A DNA stretch of 64,000 bases from Bartonella ancashensis (GTDB lineage Bacteria; Pseudomonadota; Alphaproteobacteria; Rhizobiales; Rhizobiaceae), in assembly GCF_001281405.1 (NCBI RefSeq), contig NZ_CP010401.1, forward strand, positions 1,016,001 through 1,080,000, given 5' to 3'. Positions 29,399 to 37,499 of this stretch are shown here, one piece after another. The stretch's first letter is position 1; each line of letters opens with the position of its first letter. The translations under genes were made by a program, and so were the position numbers. Under the pieces are notes generated by a model, which saw only the letters and a list, made by a program, of their open reading frames with translations, ran no database searches and was not told the DNA's origin.

Positions 29399-30154
29399 TC
29401 AAATTGACTCACTGATAATATCAGCATATCCATTTTTTTCTAAATAAAGTGCTAATGATTTGTCCCCACTTTTAATGATACGGCCCTTACAGAGTACATG
29501 CACCGTATCTGGCACGATATAATCAAGCAACCGTTGATAGTGGGTGATAATTAAAAACGAACGTTCCGGAGAACGAAGCCTGTTAACGCCATCTGCAACA
29601 ATTTTTAATGCGTCAATATCTAAACCAGAATCTGTTTCATCTAAAAATACAAAGACTGGGTTCAAATAAAGCCATTTGAAGGATTTCAGCTCGTTTTTTT
29701 CTCCACCTGAAAACCCAACATTTAAAGGACGTTTTAACATCTCCATATCTACTTCAAGCTTAGAAGAAATTTCCTTAACACGTTTTATGAATTGAGGAAT
29801 CTTAAGCTCTTCATCACCACTAGCTTTACGCCGAGAATTTATCGCAACTTTTAAAAATTCCATCGTTGCAACCCCCGGTATCTCCATTGGATATTGAAAT
29901 GCAAGAAAGATACCAGAGACCGCACGTTCTGCTGGATCCATTTCTAAAATGGACTGCCCATTATACAGAATATCACCTTCTGTTACCTCGTAATCTTCAT
30001 GACCGGCAAGTAAATAAGACAAAGTAGACTTCCCTGCTCCATTTTGTCCCATAATAGCAGCAACTTCACCATCCCTAACTGTCAAATTTAAACCCTGAAT
30101 AATTTCGGTATCAGTCCCAGTAATGCGAGCGCGCAAATCCTTTATTTCTAGCAT
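29399..30154 (-). CDS. sufC: Fe-S assembly ATPase SufC, with an internally frame-shifted segment
   Basis: A 251-residue ABC ATPase of the SufBC2D complex. Walker A GQNGAGKST (36-44), Q-loop Q87, signature FSGGEK (148-153), and LDETDSGLD (171-179) with the Walker B acidic residues are intact. Residues 154-170 read NELKSFKWLYLNPVFVF, unlike any SufC I know. The overlapping frame over the same bases reads KRAEILQMALFEPSLCI, which is the usual SufC sequence. One missing A in the A7 run (plus-strand 29694-29700) and one extra T in the T5 run (29643-29647) would account for this. The gene is therefore either a compensated double-frameshift allele or holds two base-calling errors. It lies between sufB (77-base gap) and sufD. 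Confidence 0.93.
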   Translation of the reverse strand: MLEIKDLRARITGTDTEIIQGLNLTVRDGEVAAIMGQNGAGKSTLSYLLAGHEDYEVTEGDILYNGQSILEMDPAERAVSGIFLAFQYPMEIPGVATMEFLKVAINSRRKASGDEELKIPQFIKRVKEISSKLEVDMEMLKRPLNVGFSGGEKNELKSFKWLYLNPVFVFLDETDSGLDIDALKIVADGVNRLRSPERSFLIITHYQRLLDYIVPDTVHVLCKGRIIKSGDKSLALYLEKNGYADIISESI

Positions 30155-30231
30155 ATTAAAACCCCAGTTTTCCTGCTGTCCGATATTGATCGAGCAAATT
30201 TTCCCGTAGCCAATGAATTATCTATTAATTA

Positions 30232-31743
30232 TCAACCCACGCTACCTTCAAGACTAATACCGATGAGCTTCTGCGCTTCAACTGCAAATTCCATTGGAAG
30301 TTTTTGAATAACTTCTTTCACAAAACCATTGACGATTAATGCAACTGCCTCCTCTTCAGGAATTCCCCTTTGCATAACATAAAAGAGTTGATCATCAGAA
30401 ATCTTTGACGTTGTTGCCTCATGTTCAAACTGAACTGTTGCATTTTTTGCTTCAATATAAGGGACAGTATGGGCACCACAATTATTTCCAATCAATAAAC
30501 TATCACATTGGGTGAAGTTACGTGCGTTTTGCGCCTTTTTATGTGCGCTAACTTGTCCACGATAGGTATTATTCGAAAACCCTGCAGAAATGCCCTTAGA
30601 TATAATCCGACTTGATGTATTCCTTCCTAAATGGATCATTTTCGTACCAGAATCAATCTGTTGATAGCCATTTGCAATAGCTATAGAATAAAACTCTCCA
30701 CACGAATTATCACCACGCAGCAAACATGATGGATACTTCCAAGTAATTGCAGAGCCTGTTTCAACTTGTGTCCATGAAATTTTAGAATTTTCACCTCGAC
30801 AATCTCCGCGCTTAGTAACAAAGTTGTAAATACCTCCTCTGCCCTCTTTATCACCAGGGTACCAATTTTGCACAGTGGAATACTTGATTTCAGCGTTTTT
30901 TAGTGCAACAAGCTCTACAACAGCAGCGTGAAGTTGATTTTCATCACGCTGGGGCGCTGTACACCCCTCAAGATAAGAAACATAAGAATCTTCATCCGCA
31001 ATAATTAAGGTTCGTTCAAATTGGCCTGTATTACGCTCATTAATCCGGAAATAAGTTGAAAGCTCCATAGGACAACGAACACCCTTTGGAATATAAACAA
31101 ACGAACCGTCGGTAAAAACAGCTGCATTCAAAGCAGCATAATAATTATCATTGACCGGTACAACTGTTCCCAAATATTCCTTAATTAAAGCAAAATGTTC
31201 AGTGATTGCTTCCGAAATAGAACAAAAAATAACACCCGAACGCGCTAATTCTTTCTTAAATGTTGTCACAACAGAAACGGAATCAAAAACAGCATCAATA
31301 GCAACTTTTCCTGAACTATAAACACCATCATCAAGAGTAGACTGATCAGTCTGTTTGCGTACCCCTGCCAAAATTTCCTGTTCTTTAAGCGGAATACCAA
31401 GCTTTTCATAAGTAGCTAATAGTTCAGGATCAACTTCATCTAAAGATTTTGGTCCCGTATGATTTTTAGGAGCAGCATAATAGCACAGTTCCTGAAAATT
31501 AATTTTGGGATACTTAACACGCGCCCAATGAGGTTCCTGCATCACAGACCAACGACGAAAAGCGTGTAACCGCCAAGTTAGCATCCACTCAGGTTCACAT
31601 TTTTTTGCAGAAATAAATCTAATAATATCTTCACTCAAACCCTGTTGAGCTTTATCCATTTCAATATTTGTTTCAAAACCATACTTATATTGATCAACAT
31701 CTATTTCACGTACCTGGCGTATTGTTTCTTGCACTGCCGGCAT
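30232..31743 (-). CDS. sufB: Fe-S cluster assembly scaffold protein SufB
   Basis: A 503-residue Suf[56 protein letters not shown] and [16 protein letters not shown] (with the Cys region used for cluster building) are all present. It is the main cluster scaffold together with SufC and SufD. ATG 31743 directly follows an in-frame TTG, and GGAGGG stands just upstream. It is 111 bases downstream of the NifS-like gene. Confidence 0.97.
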   Translation of the reverse strand: MPAVQETIRQVREIDVDQYKYGFETNIEMDKAQQGLSEDIIRFISAKKCEPEWMLTWRLHAFRRWSVMQEPHWARVKYPKINFQELCYYAAPKNHTGPKSLDEVDPELLATYEKLGIPLKEQEILAGVRKQTDQSTLDDGVYSSGKVAIDAVFDSVSVVTTFKKELARSGVIFCSISEAITEHFALIKEYLGTVVPVNDNYYAALNAAVFTDGSFVYIPKGVRCPMELSTYFRINERNTGQFERTLIIADEDSYVSYLEGCTAPQRDENQLHAAVVELVALKNAEIKYSTVQNWYPGDKEGRGGIYNFVTKRGDCRGENSKISWTQVETGSAITWKYPSCLLRGDNSCGEFYSIAIANGYQQIDSGTKMIHLGRNTSSRIISKGISAGFSNNTYRGQVSAHKKAQNARNFTQCDSLLIGNNCGAHTVPYIEAKNATVQFEHEATTSKISDDQLFYVMQRGIPEEEAVALIVNGFVKEVIQKLPMEFAVEAQKLIGISLEGSVG

Positions 31744-31854
31744 CAACTCCCTCCATTCTTGCCGGCGTCAAGAACCAGCGATTAAAGACTTCAATTTAGA
31801 AATGATTGACTTGTTTTCCAAGTTATATGCAAAATGAAGAAATTTCAATCAAGC

Positions 31855-33006
31855 TTATCTTAATTTTTTACTATTATCGATAAATTGAGCGAAAACAAAC
31901 AAAAAATCGTCAATATCTTCCTGAATTGTGTCACGACCTATTGAAATTCGGATTGCACCATAAGGATTGTGGTATCCCATCGCTTCTAAAACTTTGCTCT
32001 GCTTTGTTTTTCCTGAAGAACATGCAGAACCTGCTGATACAGAAAATCCTGCCAAATCAAAATTAATCTGCATTGTTTCAGCCTTTACATTGCACACGGC
32101 AAAGTAAGTAGTATTTGGTAAACGTTGCACTTCCTTTCCAAAAATTTTAACATCATCACTAATTTGCTGTAAACCCTCTTCCAACTTACTACGTAAATTA
32201 CTCAACCTTTGTATCTCTTCCTGAGTAATGCACTCAGTCATCACCGCCCCAAAAGAAGCAATAAGCGGTAATGCTTCAGTTCCTCCACGAAATCCCTTTT
32301 CCTGCCCGCCAGCAATGATAAGGGGACATGGCATGAGAAGATTGCTACACGCAACAAAGGCACCAACTCCTTTAAGTCCACCCATTTTATGAGCTGATAA
32401 TATAAAAAAATCTCCTCCAAAGTTGTTTATGTCGATGGGATATTTATCTACATATTGTACTAGGTCAACAATTAAGATACCTCCAGCATCTCTTACAATA
32501 TGTGCTATCTTTTTTATAGGTTGAATGACACCAGTTTCACCGTTTGCTGCTTGAATAGCGACAAGAGGTAAGCCTTTCGCTTTATCATGTGTAGCTAGTA
32601 GGTTTTTGAGTATTTCTTCCTGAATTAAGCCATTGTGATCAATGGAAACCACACTAATCAATTCTTTTGGAAACCTCCCTCCTTCTGCAATAGAAGGATG
32701 TTCGCTTGCACCAACGTAAAGATGAGAAAAATGTACCTTGGAACGCCCCATATTATACATCGGAGTAAGCAACGTCATTGCAGCCTCACTGGCACCAGAT
32801 GTAAAAATAACATTATCCGGATTCGCACTCAACCTATCAGCAACTTGCCGACGTGCTCTTTGTAACAAAGCCTTAGCAGCACGACCTTCTGTATGAACAG
32901 ATGATGGATTAGCGAATATCTCCAAAGATTCCAGCAAAGCCACTCGTGCCATTTTTGTCAGTGGCGCTGTTGCATTATGATCAAAATAGCGGCGTTTCAC
33001 GGCCAT
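31855..33006 (-). CDS. NifS/IscS-like cysteine desulfurase
   Basis: A 383-residue class V aminotransferase of group I: N-terminal RRYFDHNATAPL, HPSIAEGG, the PLP lysine in ILSAHKMGGLKG, and the catalytic Cys in SAGSACSSGK. It opens the SUF gene cluster, as in other Rhizobiales, giving two cysteine desulfurases (this and SufS) in one locus. A role in tRNA thiolation or general sulfur transfer alongside SUF is possible. ATG 33006 is preferred over TTG 33018. It is divergent from an alpha/beta hydrolase, 168 bases away. Confidence 0.92.
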   Translation of the reverse strand: MAVKRRYFDHNATAPLTKMARVALLESLEIFANPSSVHTEGRAAKALLQRARRQVADRLSANPDNVIFTSGASEAAMTLLTPMYNMGRSKVHFSHLYVGASEHPSIAEGGRFPKELISVVSIDHNGLIQEEILKNLLATHDKAKGLPLVAIQAANGETGVIQPIKKIAHIVRDAGGILIVDLVQYVDKYPIDINNFGGDFFILSAHKMGGLKGVGAFVACSNLLMPCPLIIAGGQEKGFRGGTEALPLIASFGAVMTECITQEEIQRLSNLRSKLEEGLQQISDDVKIFGKEVQRLPNTTYFAVCNVKAETMQINFDLAGFSVSAGSACSSGKTKQSKVLEAMGYHNPYGAIRISIGRDTIQEDIDDFLFVFAQFIDNSKKLR

Positions 33007-33174
33007 TTTTAATTCCAATCACTAATTTTGAACTGATTTTTTTCCAAAGCGGTGCAATTTTCTTGAAAAAGGCACATAAAATAGAATATCAACTACCAAG
33101 TGCGGCAACCCATCGCCTAGCGCTGTTCTATGGTGAAAATTGATGAAGGTCAATAAAAATTTAAGGAGCGTTTA

Positions 33175-33867
33175 ATGCCAGAAATTATTTTCAACGGTCC
33201 TGCTGGTCGTCTTGAAGGACGTTATCAACCCTCACAACAAAAAAATGCACCAATCGCAATCATTCTTCATCCTCATCCTCAATTTGGGGGAACGATGAAT
33301 AACAAAATTATCTATGACCTTTTCTACATATTCCAGCAACGTGATTTTACAACATTACGATTTAATTTTCGTGGCATCGGTCGAAGCCAGGGTGAATTTG
33401 ATCACGGAGCAGGTGAACTTTCAGATGCCGCTGCTGCGCTCGATTGGGTACAAACACAACACCCTTCTTCTAGAAATTGCTGGGTAGCTGGATATTCGTT
33501 TGGGGCATGGATTGGTATGCAGCTTTTAATGCGTAGACCAGAAATAGAAGGATTCATATCAGTTGCTCCTCAACCCAATATCTATGATTTTTCATTCCTT
33601 GCTCCTTGTCCTTCCTCTGGCCTTATAATCCACGGCGACGCTGATAAAGTTTCAACTCCAAGAGATGTTCAAACTCTTGTTGATAAATTAAAAACGCAAA
33701 AAGGCATTACAATTACACAAGAAATACTAGAAGGTGCCAATCACTTTTTCACCGGTCATACTGAAAAGCTTATTGAACGATGTGCACATTATTTGGATTC
33801 CTATCTTGCAAATGAGAAAAATGCACCGCGCGAAATACCTTTTCTCAACCAAAAAAATAAAAAATAG
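33175..33867 (+). CDS. Alpha/beta hydrolase
   Basis: A 230-residue hydrolase. ILHPHPQFGGTMNN forms the oxyanion region, nucleophile S108 lies in GYSFGA, the acid in HGDADKVST (about 165), and the base in GANHFFTG (about 199). This subfamily, with the HPHP motif, is widespread beside the SUF locus in Rhizobiales. The substrate is unknown. AAGGAG lies 8-13 bases before the ATG. The C-terminal tail is polar and basic (LNQKNKK). Confidence 0.87.
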   Translation: MPEIIFNGPAGRLEGRYQPSQQKNAPIAIILHPHPQFGGTMNNKIIYDLFYIFQQRDFTTLRFNFRGIGRSQGEFDHGAGELSDAAAALDWVQTQHPSSRNCWVAGYSFGAWIGMQLLMRRPEIEGFISVAPQPNIYDFSFLAPCPSSGLIIHGDADKVSTPRDVQTLVDKLKTQKGITITQEILEGANHFFTGHTEKLIERCAHYLDSYLANEKNAPREIPFLNQKNKK

Positions 33868-34187
33868 AAATTTTTTCTTCTAAAAACATTCCAGTCTCTT
33901 TGTCTATTCAAGAAAGGATCATTGGTAATTTTGAAATCTTAAATATTTTCAAGACAAAAAGCATCTTAAAATATTCCATTGTTTTTAAAACTAACGTGCA
34001 AATATTCAAGACTATTGCTGAATTAAATTTTTTGAATTTATTTCAACTACAAATACAACTGACATGTTTACCATATTTTATTAATATTTTTCGTTGTTTT
34101 GTGAGCAACGCTCTAACGACAATAATTGCCAATGTATGAACATACACTTTTATAAATAAACGTAATATCAATCAGGAAACAAAATTT
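33868..34187. other. AT-rich spacer before tyrS
   Basis: A 320-base stretch. One short frame (TTG at 33900 to 34139) is low-complexity and lacks a ribosome site, so I do not count it as a gene. Otherwise only the tyrS promoter region, with no clear consensus. Confidence 0.45.
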
Positions 34188-35441
34188 ATGCCTGCTTTTA
34201 AATCTGAATTTTTACATGTTATGAATGAACGTGGTTTTATACACCAGATTTCAGATGAACAAGGCCTTGATAGTCTTTTACTAAAAGAAACTATAACAGC
34301 TTATATCGGCTTTGATCCCACAGCTTCAAGTCTTCATGCTGGAAGCCTTCTCCAAATCATGATGCTCCATTGGTTACAAAAAACCGGCCATCGACCTATT
34401 GTTGTAATGGGTGGAGGTACAGGTATGATTGGTGATCCTTCTTTTAAAGATGAAAGCAGACTTTTTCTAACGCAGGATAATATTATTGAAAATATTAATG
34501 GTATCAAGAAAGTTTTTTCTAATTACTTAACATTTGGTGATGGAAAAACTGATGCACATATTGTTAACAATGCCGAATGGTTGTGCAAGTTAAACTATAT
34601 AGAATTTCTACGTAATGTCGGAAAACATTTTTCCGTCAATCGTATGTTATCATTTGATTCTGTTAAACTTCGACTTGAGCGCGAACACTCCTTATCATTT
34701 CTTGAATTTAACTATATGATTTTACAAGCTTATGATTTCGTTGAGCTAAATAAACGCTATGGATTACGTATGCAAATGGGTGGCTCTGACCAATGGGGCA
34801 ATATCATTAATGGAATTGAATTAGGACATCGCCTTGGAACGCCGCAATTATACGCAGTAACTTCACCTTTACTAACGACCTCTTCTGGCGCAAAGATGGG
34901 AAAATCCTTGAATGGTGCAGTATGGTTAAATAAAGATATGCTTTCACCTTATCAATTTTGGCAATATTGGCGCAATACGGAAGATAGCGACGTTATACGG
35001 TTTTTAAAACTTTACACAACACTCCCAATGGAAGAAATTGCTAAGCTTTCTGTATTACAAGGCACAGAACTTAATGAAGCAAAAAAGATTCTTGCAACAG
35101 AAATTACAGCAATGTTACATGGAGACGTTCTTGCTCATGAGGCAGCAGAAACTGCTCGCAAAACTTTTGAAGAAAAAACCCTCGGAAACAAATTACCAAC
35201 CTTTGAAAGAAATATTGCAGATTTTAAAAAAGGCGTAGGGTTACTATCTCTTTTAGTATATGTAGGATTAGCTAAATCCAATAGTGAAGCACGTAGACAA
35301 GTTCAGGGTAATGCTATACGTATAAATGACAAGATTATCGATGACGAAACGCGCCTTGTTGTCGAAAATGATGCCAATTTTACAGGAATTATTAAAATTT
35401 CTTTTGGTAGAAAAAAGCATGTTTTAGTTAAATTAGTATAA
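34188..35441 (+). CDS. tyrS: Tyrosyl-tRNA synthetase
   Basis: A 417-residue class I synthetase. The HIGH-like motif is HAGSL (50-54), the tyrosine pocket GFDPTASS, the tRNA/ATP motif GSDQWGNI, and the KMSKS-like motif KMGKS near 237. A C-terminal S4-like domain (about 345-415) binds tRNA. CAGGAAAC precedes the ATG. Confidence 0.97.
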   Translation: MPAFKSEFLHVMNERGFIHQISDEQGLDSLLLKETITAYIGFDPTASSLHAGSLLQIMMLHWLQKTGHRPIVVMGGGTGMIGDPSFKDESRLFLTQDNIIENINGIKKVFSNYLTFGDGKTDAHIVNNAEWLCKLNYIEFLRNVGKHFSVNRMLSFDSVKLRLEREHSLSFLEFNYMILQAYDFVELNKRYGLRMQMGGSDQWGNIINGIELGHRLGTPQLYAVTSPLLTTSSGAKMGKSLNGAVWLNKDMLSPYQFWQYWRNTEDSDVIRFLKLYTTLPMEEIAKLSVLQGTELNEAKKILATEITAMLHGDVLAHEAAETARKTFEEKTLGNKLPTFERNIADFKKGVGLLSLLVYVGLAKSNSEARRQVQGNAIRINDKIIDDETRLVVENDANFTGIIKISFGRKKHVLVKLV

Positions 35442-35619
35442 TCAATTATAGTCAGAATTTAAATTCCCTACGTATGACCCTATAAATTATTCATAACGCA
35501 AGAAAAACTCATCTATGTATAAATAAACTTCTTATATAATGGATAAAAATTTGTCTGAAATGATCGTCCTTTACTGCAACAGCCGGTACATAACTTGAAC
35601 TTAAAGGAAGGATAACCAC

Positions 35620-36102
35620 ATGGCACAGCTAATACAAGGTGATATCGCCCCTGATTTTAAATTGTCACGTGATGGTGGAAATCAATTGCAGCTTTCTAGT
35701 CTTCAAGGAAATCCTGTCGTTTTATACTTTTATCCCAAAGATGACACAAGTGGTTGCACAAATGAGGCAGTCAATTTTTCCCTTTTAAAGGGAGAATTCG
35801 ATAAAATAGGAGTTACTGTTATTGGTATCTCTCCAGACAGCGTAGAGAAACATAATAAATTTAAAGAAAAACATAAACTTGATGTTATTCTTGTATCTGA
35901 TGAAGAAAAAAATACCCTTCAAGATTATGGTGTTTGGGTTCAAAAAAGCATGTATGGGCGCCAATATATGGGTGTTGAACGTACTACTTTTTTAATAGAC
36001 TCAAGTGGAAAAATAGCAGCAAAGTGGCAAAAAGTTAGTGTGCCTGGACATGCAGAAAAAGTTTTGGAAGCTGCACGTGAGTTATGCAGTAGACTATCAT
36101 AG
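35620..36102 (+). CDS. bcp: Thioredoxin-dependent peroxiredoxin (BCP/PrxQ)
   Basis: A 160-residue peroxiredoxin. The peroxidatic cysteine is C46 in DDTSGCTNEA, with the active-site YFYPKD and an Arg in VERTTFLID. The resolving Cys normally five residues later (position 51) is Val. The only other Cys is C156 near the C-terminus, so the enzyme probably works in a 1-Cys manner or with an atypical partner. AAGGAAGG provides a strong ribosome site, and TATAAT at 35535-35540 is a possible -10. Confidence 0.94.
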   Translation: MAQLIQGDIAPDFKLSRDGGNQLQLSSLQGNPVVLYFYPKDDTSGCTNEAVNFSLLKGEFDKIGVTVIGISPDSVEKHNKFKEKHKLDVILVSDEEKNTLQDYGVWVQKSMYGRQYMGVERTTFLIDSSGKIAAKWQKVSVPGHAEKVLEAARELCSRLS

Positions 36103-36212
36103 ATTATCCGTAGCTCTTATCTGTCCATATTTCTTGTAAGCAAGGTGTTTATAGTAAAAAATAAGCTAAGGTTATAGATTCTGAATAAAGTAGAGTATGT
36201 ACACATCTAACA

Positions 36213-37344
36213 TTATAAATTGGAATCTTTAGTTTTCTTATTTTTTCCGTAGATACGCTGTGCAAGTGCTGCTTCTATGAATATATCTAAATCACCATCA
36301 AGCACAGCCTGTGGGTTAGTGTTTTCAGTGCCTGTACGCAAATCTTTAACAAGTTGGTAAGGTTGCAGAACATAAGATCTAATTTGATGTCCCCATCCAA
36401 TTTCTGTTTTAGAAGCTTCAACAGCACTTGTTTCTTCTTCACGCTTTTTCATCTCTTCTTCATAAAGGCGCGCGCGTAACATAGACCAGGCTGTAGCCTT
36501 ATTTTTATGTTGAGAGCGCTCTGTTTGACACTGCACAACAATCCCTGTTTTCACATGAGTAATACGAACTGCTGAATCCGTTGTGTTAACATGTTGTCCT
36601 CCTGCTCCTGATGCACGATAGGTATCAATCCGAACATCTGCTTCTGAAACATCAACTTCAATATTATCATCAATAACCGAGTAAACCCAAACACTCGCAA
36701 ATGATGTATGGCGCCTTGCGTTTGAGTCATACGGTGAAATTCGTACCAAACGATGAACTCCTGACTCTGTTTTCATCATACCATAAGCATTATGCCCTTT
36801 AATAAGGATCGTAGCTGACTTTATACCTGCTTCTTCCCCATCATGAATCTCTAGCATATCAACTTTCATTTTGTGTTTTTCAGCCCAACGAGTATACATA
36901 CGCAAAAGCATAGAAGCCCAATCCTGACTTTCTGTACCACCAGCACCAGCGTGAATTTCTAAATAAGTATCATTAGAATCTGCTTCTCCAGAAAGAAGCG
37001 TATCAATTTGGCGCTTGTCTATTTCATGCTTAAGCTTACGTATTGTGTTCTCTGCATCAACAACAATATCTACATCCCCTTCCTCTTCACCCATTGCAAT
37101 TAATTCAACAGACTCCTCAAGAGTCCCTGTAAGAGACTGAATAGAATTGATAGAATCCTCAAGATACTGACGCTCACGCATCATATCCTGTGCTAACTGC
37201 GCATCATCCCACAGAGAAGAATCCCCTACTCTTTTATTAAGATACTCAAGGCGCTTTAATGACTGATCCCAGTCAAAGATGCCTCCTTAGCAGTTGAAGC
37301 GCTTTTTCTATCTCGTTAACTAATGTTTCTATCTCTGTTCTCAT
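36213..37344 (-). CDS. prfB: Peptide chain release factor 2, programmed +1 frameshift
   Basis: RF2 terminates at UAA/UGA. The gene starts at ATG 37344; the first 23 codons (MRTEIETLVNEIEKAL...) end in an in-frame TGA at 37275-37273. A +1 shift at CTT TGA C continues as DWDQSLKRLEYLNKR... to the stop at 36213, giving 376 residues in all. The internal Shine-Dalgarno-like AGGAGG sits just before the slip site, as in the classic RF2 autoregulatory element. The mature protein has GGQ in SGAGGQHVN and SPY (in place of SPF) in RISPYDSNARRHTSF. A pipeline ignoring the shift would begin at an internal ATG near 37184. It follows mrcA on the same strand. Confidence 0.96.
37255..37290 (-). promoter_or_regulatory. 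RF2 programmed +1 frameshift site
   Basis: On the minus strand, CTAAGGAGGCATCTTTGACT includes an internal Shine-Dalgarno (AGGAGG), a short spacer, the slippery CTT codon, the in-frame TGA stop (37275-37273) and the stimulatory C after it. Low RF2 slows termination and favours slippage, so RF2 controls its own synthesis. Confidence 0.93.
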
Positions 37345-37377
37345 AATTTAATATCCTAAAGTCATATTCTCCTAACG

Positions 37378-37423
37378 TCATTTCTCATGACAATCCGTTA
37401 TCACCCCTTACAGTGAGAAATGA
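37378..37423. repeat. 10-bp inverted repeat between mrcA and prfB
   Basis: TCATTTCTCA (37378-37387) and TGAGAAATGA (37414-37423) are perfect inverted copies around a 26-base loop. It lies between the mrcA stop and the prfB start. No T-run follows, so an operator or a weak mRNA structure are both possible. Confidence 0.4.
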
Positions 37424-37499
37424 ACCCCCATTCCTTAATAATTTACCAGCTAAAATCCTATAACATAGAATAAACCAACTTACCTATCTTAAGTTTTTA

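Noticed and set aside
26868..33006. Two cysteine desulfurases as a duplication
   Set aside because: They belong to different groups (SufS-like and NifS/IscS-like, with distinct active-site loops) and this pairing is normal in Rhizobiales.
33900..34139. 79-residue frame before tyrS
   Set aside because: TTG start, no ribosome site, Phe/Ile/Asn-rich composition that reflects AT-rich non-coding DNA.
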